64,000 nucleotides of DNA from Sphingomonas sp. PAMC 26605 (GTDB lineage Bacteria > Pseudomonadota > Alphaproteobacteria > Sphingomonadales > Sphingomonadaceae). The number at the start of each line of letters is the position of its first letter. Position 1 is the first letter of the stretch. Of this stretch, positions 57,111-64,000 are shown piece after piece. The stretch lies in NCBI RefSeq assembly GCF_000241485.1, contig NZ_JH584241.1, forward strand, positions 3,053,427-3,117,426. Direction: 5' to 3'. The translations under genes and the position numbers were made by a program. The notes under the pieces are model-generated. The model had not been told where the DNA came from and made no database searches. It worked only from the letters and a program-made list of their open reading frames with translations.

Positions 57111-57665
57111 TTGAGCCGCAAGGTCGGCATTCTGCTTTCTGGCCGGGGCTCCAATATGATGGCGTTGGTCGAGGCGGCGCACAATTATGACGTCGTGCTC
57201 GTCGCGTCGGACAAGCCCGATGCCGCCGGCATCGCCTGGGCGCATGACCGTGGCCTCGCCACCTTCACCCAATCGCCCAAGGGCATCGCCAAGGCCGACT
57301 ATGAAGCCGCGATCGACGCGGCGCTCGTTGCAGCTGGCGTCGAGGTGATCGCCCTCGCCGGCTACATGCGCCTCCTCTCCGACGCATTCGTCGCGCGCTG
57401 GGCGGGGCGGATCATCAACATCCATCCCTCGCTGCTGCCCAAGTACAAGGGCCTCGACACCCACGCCCGCGCGATCGCAGCGGGTGACACGGTCGCCGGC
57501 TGCTCGGTCCATATCGTCACCGAGGAACTCGACGGCGGCGCCGTGCTCGGTCAGGCCGAAGTCGCGATCAGGCCCGGCGACACGCCCGACAGCCTTGCGG
57601 CGCGCGTGCTTGAGGCCGAGCATCGCCTCTACCCACAGATTTTGGCGGAGTTTGTAAGACGATGA
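57111..57665 (+). CDS. purN: Phosphoribosylglycinamide formyltransferase
   Basis: This enzyme transfers formyl from 10-formyl-tetrahydrofolate to GAR, the third purine step. The 184-residue protein has KVGILLSGRGSNMMALVEA, the catalytic Asn/His in IINIHPSLLPKYKGLDTHARA and HIVTEELDGGAVLGQA with the catalytic Asp. The family N-terminus begins at SRKVGIL, which supports the TTG start at 57111 with GGAGG 5-6 nt before it. A GTG at 57069, overlapping the purM stop, is the alternative and would add 14 residues read from the palindromic repeat. Coupled to the next gene by 4 nt. Confidence 0.93.
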   Translation: MSRKVGILLSGRGSNMMALVEAAHNYDVVLVASDKPDAAGIAWAHDRGLATFTQSPKGIAKADYEAAIDAALVAAGVEVIALAGYMRLLSDAFVARWAGRIINIHPSLLPKYKGLDTHARAIAAGDTVAGCSVHIVTEELDGGAVLGQAEVAIRPGDTPDSLAARVLEAEHRLYPQILAEFVRR

Positions 57666-58036
57666 GCCCCGATCCCGCAGCCATCCTTGCCAAGGTGCGT
57701 GAACTCGCCCTGGCATTGCCAGAAACGACCGAGCGCGAATCGCATGGCGCGCCCGGCTTTCTGATCGAAGACGGCAAGTTCTTCGCCTATTTCTGGCACG
57801 ATCATCATGGCGACGGCGAGACCGTCGTGATCGTCAAGACCACCGGCAGCGACGAGCAGGCGATGCTGATCGAAGCCGATCCCGAGACCTATTTCAGCCC
57901 GGCCTATCTCGGCGCCTCGGGCTGGGTCGCGCTCCGGCTCGACCGCGAAGTCGACTGGGACCGTGTCGGCGACCGGATCGCGATCAGCTGGGAACTCGCC
58001 GCGCCGCGCCGCCTGCTCGAGGCGGGCGGACGATGA
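57662..58036 (+). CDS. MmcQ/YjbR-family protein
   Basis: This 124-residue protein has a CyaY-like/double-wing fold of the YjbR group. It begins VRELALALPETTERESHGAPGFLIEDGKFFAYF and ends DRVGDRIAISWELAAPRRLLE. Family members are called DNA-binding by structure, but no role is proven. It overlaps purN and the next gene by 4 nt each. Confidence 0.88.
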   Translation: MSPDPAAILAKVRELALALPETTERESHGAPGFLIEDGKFFAYFWHDHHGDGETVVIVKTTGSDEQAMLIEADPETYFSPAYLGASGWVALRLDREVDWDRVGDRIAISWELAAPRRLLEAGGR

Positions 58037-58677
58037 GCGAGCAACCGCGCGATCCGGAACTGCAGGTCGCCGCGACCGAAGCGGTCGCCAAGGCCGAAGC
58101 CGCGGCGACGCGGCGGCGCTGGATCAACCTCGGCGAATTCATCGCGGTCGCCGGGCTGCTCATCGCGGGTGGCAGCCTGTATCTCAACTGGGCCGACCAC
58201 CGCGCCGACGAAGCCGACAAGCAGGTCGCCTCGGTCAAGGCGGCGCGCGAGCAATCGCGCTTCGACATCCGCGCGTCACCGGCGTCGAACGGCAGCGCGC
58301 TGCTTCTGGCGCACGACGAGCGCCATGCGATCCGCGACGCGACCGTCACCTTCCCGACCGCGCTTGGCGTCGGCACCAAGGACACCGTCGCCGACACGAT
58401 CGATCGCGGCTGGTTCGACCATGCCCTGCTCAAGACGACCGATGGCGGGCCCGACAAGAAGGCCGGGCGGCTGCCGGTGCTGATCGCGCTGACCTATTGG
58501 GACGGTGAAACGCCGCGCACGACGCGCGGGATCTACGATATCGGGTGGAAGACCGAGGGCGGGTTTCCGTTCGGGCGCTCGGTCAAGCTCGAGAGCCTGC
58601 GGCTCCACGAACTCGGCGGGACGCAGAAGCGGCTCGATGCGATCTGGGCGGGGCAGCAGCCGAAGGCGAAGGACTGA
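58033..58677 (+). CDS. Hypothetical membrane-anchored protein
   Basis: I do not recognise this 214-residue protein. It has an N-terminal cytosolic Ala/Glu-rich helix (about 10-28), one membrane helix (LGEFIAVAGLLIAGGSLYLNW, about 34-54) and a C-terminal beta-rich domain of about 150 residues with WDGETPRTTRGIYDIGW. It overlaps the MmcQ gene by 4 nt as the last gene of the purM-purN run and converges on a GNAT gene. Confidence 0.75.
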   Translation: MSEQPRDPELQVAATEAVAKAEAAATRRRWINLGEFIAVAGLLIAGGSLYLNWADHRADEADKQVASVKAAREQSRFDIRASPASNGSALLLAHDERHAIRDATVTFPTALGVGTKDTVADTIDRGWFDHALLKTTDGGPDKKAGRLPVLIALTYWDGETPRTTRGIYDIGWKTEGGFPFGRSVKLESLRLHELGGTQKRLDAIWAGQQPKAKD

Positions 58678-58695
58678 CGGCGTTACAGCCGGGGG

Positions 58696-59216
58696 TCAGA
58701 GACTCCGCGCGTAGACCGGGTCGACATGCACCTCGCCACCGACGACGAAATCGCGGCTACCGATGACGCTGAAACCGTTGCGTTCGTAGAAGGCGCGGGC
58801 GCGGGCGTTCTGGTCCCATACGCCGAGCAAGAGCCGCTTGCCGCCGAGCAGCACCGCGTCGGCGGTCGCCTGCGCCAGCAGCGCGGCGCCGATGCCGCTG
58901 CCATAGGCCTGGCGGAGCGTATAGATCCGTCGCAGCTCGACATCGCCGAGCTGCAGGTCGATCGGAAAGTCGGGCGCGGTCAGCACGGCATAGCCGATCG
59001 GCGCCAGCCCGGGCTCGATCTCCGCGACGGTGACGACCGTCGCGGGATCGGCGAGCCATTCGGCGAACACCGCGGCGCTATTGTTCTTGAGACAATGCGC
59101 GACGAGATCGGCGCCGGCGAGCGACGGCGCATAGGTATCAAGGAACGCCGCATTGGCGACGAGCGACAGCAGGTCGGCATCCGCCGCCCCTGCCCGTCGC
59201 ACGCGCCACTTTAGCA

Positions 59217-59217
<1 letters not shown>
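58696..59217 (-). CDS. GNAT-family N-acetyltransferase
   Basis: This 173-residue protein begins WRVRRAGAADADLLSLVANAAFLDTYAP and has a standard GNAT core. The acetyl-CoA loop is in LRQAYGSGIGAALLAQATAD (QxxGxG/A-like), and a late VWDQNARARAFYERNGFSVIG motif is present. The acceptor is unknown; this subgroup (with DLVAHCLKNN) is often linked to small-molecule or polyamine acetylation. Its start overlaps the ndk stop by one base. Confidence 0.9.
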
Positions 59218-59639
<422 letters not shown>

Positions 59640-59730
59640 GACCGTGAAGCTCCTGTGGTTTGAATGACGATTGGGAAAGTCGCGGTTCCCTAGTCGGGAG
59701 GCCGGTTGGATGCAAGTCTCGGGGTCGGCC

Positions 59731-60171
59731 TCAGGCCGCCTGCTCCCAGCGGCCCGAGTCGCTCTGTTTCCAGTAGCGGCGCTCGATCCCGGTGCGATCG
59801 GCGAGCGCCTTCCAGGCGGCGCGCGCCTGGGTGATGCGGTCCTCGTCGAAGAAGTGGAAGGCGCGGTCGAAGCCAAGCGCTTCCTCACGCCACACGCCGT
59901 CGGCGAGCGCGATGTTGCGCGCGGCGTTGGCGGCGGCGGGGCGGTCGGCGATGAGGATCGGCTGAGCGGTGTCGCTTTCGCCGTCGGCCTGCGCGTGCGG
60001 GAGGAAGCTGTCGGGGGCGTAGGTCCATAGCAGGCGGTCGAGCGCGCCGCGCTGGTCGGCGCTCTCGGCGACGATCAGCAGGCGGCCGCCAGTCTCGACG
60101 ACACGCTCGGCGATGCGCGGGAGGACGCGCTCGAGCGGCTGCGCGGTGAGGTGGTAGAAATCGACCTGCAT
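59731..60171 (-). CDS. holC: DNA polymerase III subunit chi
   Basis: This clamp-loader accessory subunit binds SSB. The 146-residue protein begins [36 protein letters not shown] and has [11 protein letters not shown] and an [19 protein letters not shown] block typical of HolC. It lies downstream of pepA, as in many proteobacteria, but here a 200-bp repeat-filled gap separates them. Confidence 0.92.
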   Translation of the reverse strand: MQVDFYHLTAQPLERVLPRIAERVVETGGRLLIVAESADQRGALDRLLWTYAPDSFLPHAQADGESDTAQPILIADRPAAANAARNIALADGVWREEALGFDRAFHFFDEDRITQARAAWKALADRTGIERRYWKQSDSGRWEQAA

Positions 60172-60197
60172 GTTTCTCGTGCCCCTCCCTTCTTACT

Positions 60198-60360
60198 CCC
60201 CTCCCGCTTGCGAGGTCGAGGTCGGTCATGCCCCCGGCATGACCTAAACGATGCGGGGCATCGTTTACCTCGACCTGGGTTGGGGGTGGGGCGTGCCCCA
60301 AGCGGATCGCGGGCGTTCCAGGTCGTTCCCACCCCTAGCCCCTCCCGCAAGCGGGAGGGG
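60198..60360. repeat. CCCCTCCCGC palindromic element interrupted by another element
   Basis: The left end CCCCTCCCGCTTGCG (60198-60212) is the inverse of the right palindrome (60339-60360, CCCCTCCCGC-AA-GCGGGAGGGG). In the copy at 46820 the left half continues into GGAGGGGTT; here it breaks at 60213, where a 64-bp cruciform begins, and GGGTTGGGGG resumes at 60277. It fills the pepA-holC gap. Confidence 0.85.
60213..60276. repeat. 64-bp three-way-junction element
   Basis: A perfect 10-bp outer stem (60213-60222 AGGTCGAGGT with 60267-60276) encloses two perfect 9-bp hairpins with 3-nt loops: 60224-60244 (GGTCATGCC arms) and 60246-60266 (AAACGATGC arms). Only single bases lie between them. All stems are fully complementary. 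Confidence 0.85.
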
Positions 60361-60371
60361 GATTTTGCAGC

Positions 60372-61847
60372 TCAGCCTTCGAAATTATCCGCCACGAATC
60401 GGTCGAGCAGGCGTACGCCATACCCCGTCGCGCCCTTGTCGTAATTCGGTCCGGCCTTGTCCGACCACACCATCCCGGCGATGTCGAGATGCGCCCATTT
60501 CACGCCCGGATCGACGAAGCGCTGGATGAACTGCGCCGCGGTGATCGACCCGGCGCCGCGCGGACCGACATTCTTCATGTCGGCGATCGGCGAGTCGATC
60601 AGCTTGTTGTACGCATCGCCCAGCGGGAAGCGCCACAGCAGGTCGCCCGAAGCCTTGCCCGCCGCCAGCAACTGGTCGGCGAGCGCATCGTCATTGGCGA
60701 AGATGCCGCCATGCTCGTTGCCGAGGCTGATGATCATCGCGCCGGTCAGCGTCGCGAGATCGACGATCGTCTTGGGACGATGCGTCCGCTGCACCCAGGT
60801 GACCGCGTCGCACAGCACCAGACGCCCCTCGGCATCGGTGTTGAGGACCTCGATCGTCTGCCCCGACATCGAGGTGAGCACGTCGCCGGGACGGATCGCA
60901 TCGCCGTCGGGCATGTTCTCGACCAGGCCGCACACGCCGATCACGTTCGCCTTGGCCTTGCGCCCGGCGATCGCCTTCATCGCGCCGACGACCGCGCCCG
61001 CGCCGCCCATGTCCCATTTCATGTCTTCCATGCCCGGCCCGGGCTTGAGCGAGATGCCGCCGGTGTCGAAGGTCACGCCCTTGCCGACCAGCGCCAGATC
61101 GGGATCGCCCGCCCCTGCCCCGCTCCACTTCAGCGCGAGCAGCCGCGCGTCCTTGGCCGAACCCTGCGACACGCCGAGCAGTGCGCCCATGCCGAGCTCG
61201 CGCATCTCGTCCTCGCCGAGCACGGTGACCTCGAGCCCAAGGCCCTCGACTTCGGCGAGCACCTTGGCGACGAAGGTCTCGGGATAGATCTTGTTGGGCG
61301 GCTCGGCGACGAGCGTGCGCGTCAGTTCGAGCCCCTCGGTCAGCGCCTTCTGCTTACTCCACGCGCCGTCGGTGCCGTCGGGCGCACCATGGAGCACGAT
61401 CGTCGTCAGCGTCGGCTTCGACTTTTCGGGCAGCTTGGTGCGATAGACGTCGTGACGCCAGCCGCGCTGTGCCGCCGCGCCGGCGAAGCGCGCGGCCGCG
61501 TTCGACGAAGCCTCGGCGCCCGCGAAGTCGACGCTCACGCGCTCCACCCCCGAGGTCAACAGCCGCGCGGTCAAGGCGCCCCCGGCACGCTCATAGTCGG
61601 CCTCGCTACCGGCGCCCGTGCCGAGCAGCAGCACGCGGCGCACGCCGCCGGCGCCGTCTGCGACGAAGGTCTCGCTCACGCTCGCCGCCTCGCCATCGAA
61701 GCGGCTCGCGCGCGCTGCCGCCTTGACCAGATCGAGCGCGGCGGCATCGATCAGCGTGGTGGCAAGCCCGGCAAGGCCGTCTTTCCTGATCGGGAAGGCA
61801 ATGGCCGCGGCGGACGCCGGCGCGGCGCTGGAAAAGTCGATTTGCAT
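60372..61847 (-). CDS. pepA: Leucyl aminopeptidase (M17)
   Basis: This cytosolic aminopeptidase uses two metals. The 491-residue protein has the M17 C-terminal domain with VGKGVTFDTGGISLKPG, the MKWDMGGAGAVVGAMKAI block, the signature NTDAEGRLVLCDA and DSPIADMKNVGPRGAGSITAAQFI. The ATG at 61847 (MQIDFSSAAPAS) is the family start, although the frame stays open for another 2 kb upstream antisense to lptD. It is divergent from lptD, with holC downstream. Confidence 0.96.
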   Translation of the reverse strand: MQIDFSSAAPASAAAIAFPIRKDGLAGLATTLIDAAALDLVKAAARASRFDGEAASVSETFVADGAGGVRRVLLLGTGAGSEADYERAGGALTARLLTSGVERVSVDFAGAEASSNAAARFAGAAAQRGWRHDVYRTKLPEKSKPTLTTIVLHGAPDGTDGAWSKQKALTEGLELTRTLVAEPPNKIYPETFVAKVLAEVEGLGLEVTVLGEDEMRELGMGALLGVSQGSAKDARLLALKWSGAGAGDPDLALVGKGVTFDTGGISLKPGPGMEDMKWDMGGAGAVVGAMKAIAGRKAKANVIGVCGLVENMPDGDAIRPGDVLTSMSGQTIEVLNTDAEGRLVLCDAVTWVQRTHRPKTIVDLATLTGAMIISLGNEHGGIFANDDALADQLLAAGKASGDLLWRFPLGDAYNKLIDSPIADMKNVGPRGAGSITAAQFIQRFVDPGVKWAHLDIAGMVWSDKAGPNYDKGATGYGVRLLDRFVADNFEG

Positions 61848-62045
61848 GAAAGCCTCGATGTGGGTCTGGTCTGCGCTTGAGTCGGATGTCTCTAGGACAG
61901 CGGAACGCGGCTGGCAAAGGATCGGCCCCAGGAATTCGCCGCAGCACGATTGCAGCAAGGCAAGGTCGATGCGATAGGGCGGGATCGACCAGCGGCATCC
62001 GGCGACAGATCGGGCGCTTTCTCGCATCAGGGTGTTAGTTCCGAC

Positions 62046-64000
62046 GTGAAGCGTGCCTTCTTCCTCGCCAGTTGTGTGTGTCCGTTGCTCTGGGCGGCCG
62101 CGCCCGCCTGCGCGCAGGACCTGCAGACGCGCACCGTCCCGCCGCCGCCGCCCGCGACGACGCCGAGCACGAACGACGATCAGGTCCAGTTCAACGCCAC
62201 CACGCTCGAATATGACAACACGGCCGACGTGGTCACCGCGACCGGCGACGTGCGCATGTACCGCGCGGGCAATCGCCTCCGTGCCGACACCGTGGTGTGG
62301 AACCGCAAGACCGGCAAGGTCCGCGCGAGCGGCAACGTGGCGGTGGTCAACCCGGGCGGCGATACCGCTTATGGCGATTCGATCGACCTGACCGACGCGC
62401 TCAAGGACGGCATGGTCGACAACATGCTGCTCGTGCTCGAGAAGGGCGGGCGGCTCGCGGCGCGCAAGGGGACGCGCGCGCTCGACGAGAGCGTCGTGCT
62501 CGAAGACGCCGCTTATACCCCATGCGGCGTGACCGATACGGACAATTGCCCGAAAGAGCCGTCGTGGAAGATCACCGCGATCCGCGTCCTCTATCGCCCC
62601 GACCGCAAGCGGATCTATTACAAGGGCGCGCGGATCAATCTGTTCGGCCTGCCGACGCTTCCGCTCCCGGCCTTTTCCAATTCGATCGGCGACGGCAACG
62701 ACAATGGCCTGCTCGCCCCGGATTTCCGCTACAGCCGGACCAACGGCTTCGAATTCGCCCAGCCGTATCACTTCGCGCTCGGGCCCAATCAGGGGCTGAC
62801 CGTCACGCCGCGGATTTTCAGCGCGGTGCTGCCGATGCTCAAGGCCGAATATAGCGCGCTCAACACGCTCGGCGCGTATCGCATCGCTGGCTATGTCACC
62901 GCGAGCCCGCGCAGCACCGACCTGCTGACCCCGACCCCGGCGGGCACGCCCGATTCCTTTCGCGGCTATCTCGACGGCGTCGGCCGGTTCCAACTGACCC
63001 CGAATTGGACGTTGAGCGGATCGCTTCGCCTGACCACCGACCCGACCTTTCTGCGCCGCTACGACATCTCGACCGACGACCGGCTGCGCAGCACGGTCAA
63101 GCTCGAGCATATCGACGAGAGCAGCTATTTCTCGGTCGCCGCCTGGTACGTCCAGACGCTGCGCGTCGGCGACCGCCAGGCGTTGCAGCCGATCGCGCTG
63201 CCCGAGATCGATTACCGCAAGCGCATCCCCGACAGCCTGCTCGGCGGCGTCTTCACCTTCCAGGTCAACAGCCTGGGGATCGAACGCCCGGCGGGCCAGG
63301 ACACGCAGCGCGCCTTTGCCAGCGCACAGTGGGAATTGCGCAAGCTGACGCCGTGGGGCCAGGAAGTGACCTTCACCGCGCTCGGCCGCGGCGATATCTA
63401 TCACACGAGCGATATCCTCGCGACCAGCGTGGCGAGCTATCGCGGCGAATCGGGGGTCACCGGGCGGATCATCGGGGCGTTCGCGGTCGATGTGAAATGG
63501 CCGTTCATCGGCACCTTCCTCGGCGGCACGCAGCGGCTGACCCCGCGCGTGCAGCTCGTCGGCTCGCCGCAGGCGGGAACGCTGACGGTGCCGAACGAGG
63601 ATTCGCGCTCGGTCGATCTCGAGGATACCAATTTGTTCTCGCTCAACCGCTTCCCGGGTTACGACCGGTTCGAGGATTCGGCGCGCGTGACCTATGGGCT
63701 CGACTGGGCGGTCGATCTGCCGGGCTTCTCCTTCACCACCAATATCGGCCAGAGCTATCGCCTCAACAGCCGGCCCTCGCTGTTTCCCGACGGCACCGGC
63801 CTGTCGGGCCGCGTGTCGGACATCGTCGGCCGCACCGAGATCCGCTTCCACGACTGGATCTCGGTGATCCACCGCTACCGGCTCGACCAGGGCGATTTCG
63901 CGGTGCGCCGCAACGAGCTCGACGCGACGGTCGGATCGCGCAGCACTTATGTGCTGGTCGGATACCTCCGGCTCAACCGCAACATCGACCAGACGCTCGA
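62046..64000 (+). CDS. lptD: LPS-assembly protein LptD, truncated by the window end
   Basis: This outer-membrane barrel inserts lipopolysaccharide into the outer leaflet with LptE. The visible 651 codons, from a GTG at 62046, start with a signal peptide (VKRAFFLASCVCPLLWAAAPACAQ). An OstA/LptA-type beta-jellyroll follows at about 45-150 (NATTLEYDNTADVVTATGDVRMYRAGNRLRAD), and then the barrel strands. A cysteine pair in YTPCGVTDTDNCP is near residue 160. There is no stop before 64000, so the C-terminal part of the barrel is missing. It is divergent from pepA with a 198-bp gap. Confidence 0.93.
   Translation, partial: MKRAFFLASCVCPLLWAAAPACAQDLQTRTVPPPPPATTPSTNDDQVQFNATTLEYDNTADVVTATGDVRMYRAGNRLRADTVVWNRKTGKVRASGNVAVVNPGGDTAYGDSIDLTDALKDGMVDNMLLVLEKGGRLAARKGTRALDESVVLEDAAYTPCGVTDTDNCPKEPSWKITAIRVLYRPDRKRIYYKGARINLFGLPTLPLPAFSNSIGDGNDNGLLAPDFRYSRTNGFEFAQPYHFALGPNQGLTVTPRIFSAVLPMLKAEYSALNTLGAYRIAGYVTASPRSTDLLTPTPAGTPDSFRGYLDGVGRFQLTPNWTLSGSLRLTTDPTFLRRYDISTDDRLRSTVKLEHIDESSYFSVAAWYVQTLRVGDRQALQPIALPEIDYRKRIPDSLLGGVFTFQVNSLGIERPAGQDTQRAFASAQWELRKLTPWGQEVTFTALGRGDIYHTSDILATSVASYRGESGVTGRIIGAFAVDVKWPFIGTFLGGTQRLTPRVQLVGSPQAGTLTVPNEDSRSVDLEDTNLFSLNRFPGYDRFEDSARVTYGLDWAVDLPGFSFTTNIGQSYRLNSRPSLFPDGTGLSGRVSDIVGRTEIRFHDWISVIHRYRLDQGDFAVRRNELDATVGSRSTYVLVGYLRLNRNIDQTL

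Noticed and set aside
60372..63872. A 1166-codon open frame on the minus strand
   Set aside because: Only the part from 61847 down is pepA. The upstream 675 codons are antisense to lptD, are rich in Arg/Asp/Ala shadow composition, and have no family resemblance.

Overview
The window is a stretch of a GC-rich alphaproteobacterial chromosome, almost certainly from the Sphingomonadales (Sphingomonas or a close relative). The evidence is the gene order dusB-ntrB-ntrC-ntrY-ntrX followed by hfq-hflX, a duplicated (two-Sm-domain) Hfq, a fused IspDF, an hdaA-ppk1-ppx block beside purMN, and the dispersed GC-rich palindromes typical of that group. No plasmid, phage, transposase, rRNA or CRISPR array was seen. 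One tRNA (Ser, anticodon UGA) is present. The window ends inside lptD.

Region 1 (1-19,900) is guaB plus a large pentose-catabolism island. It carries a nearly complete non-phosphorylating (Weimberg-type) xylose route: dehydrogenase, lactonase, xylonate dehydratase XylD, 2-keto-3-deoxy-xylonate dehydratase XylX and a 2-oxoglutarate-semialdehyde dehydrogenase. It also carries the isomerase route (xylose isomerase and xylulokinase), a secreted GH43 glycosidase, two sugar transporters (FucP type and sugar-porter type), an L-arabinose/D-galactose 1-dehydrogenase with an AraD1-type FAH protein, and a GntR/FadR-type regulator. Two GGTAGCGCTACC-like palindromes sit in front of xylX and the GH43 gene, and a TCCGACA-containing motif sits in front of the semialdehyde dehydrogenase and the fucP-like gene. 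This suggests two overlapping regulons that share the pathway.

Region 2 (19,950-28,220) holds tRNA-Ser, then cell-wall genes (MltB-like transglycosylase, SPOR protein, D,D-carboxypeptidase), then the tightly overlapping run tmk-holB-metG-tatD-MBL hydrolase-small membrane protein. Just after it, an AT-rich gap (28,220-28,581) contains a sequence with the architecture of a XerC/XerD dif site, so this may be the chromosome terminus.

Region 3 (28,580-41,000) has an RBBP9-type hydrolase, mazG, then leftward GNAT, hflX, hfq, rlmJ and the nitrogen-regulation block ntrX-ntrY-ntrC-ntrB-dusB. Region 4 (41,000-48,900) has ispDF, a secreted hypothetical protein, a CinA-type amidase, a COQ10-like START protein, lipA, carbonic anhydrase, a PepSY-like membrane protein, ppk2 and aspS. 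Region 5 (48,970-60,200) has rnd, ppx, ppk1, hdaA and a DUF2066-like protein, then purM, purN and small genes, a GNAT, ndk and holC. Region 6 has pepA divergent from the truncated lptD.

The most unusual non-coding content is a set of palindromic repeat elements. One lies in frame inside ispDF and adds exactly 28 codons. One overlaps the start of purN and supplies its ribosome-binding sequence. One appears to have been interrupted by a 64-bp element that can fold into a perfect three-way junction.
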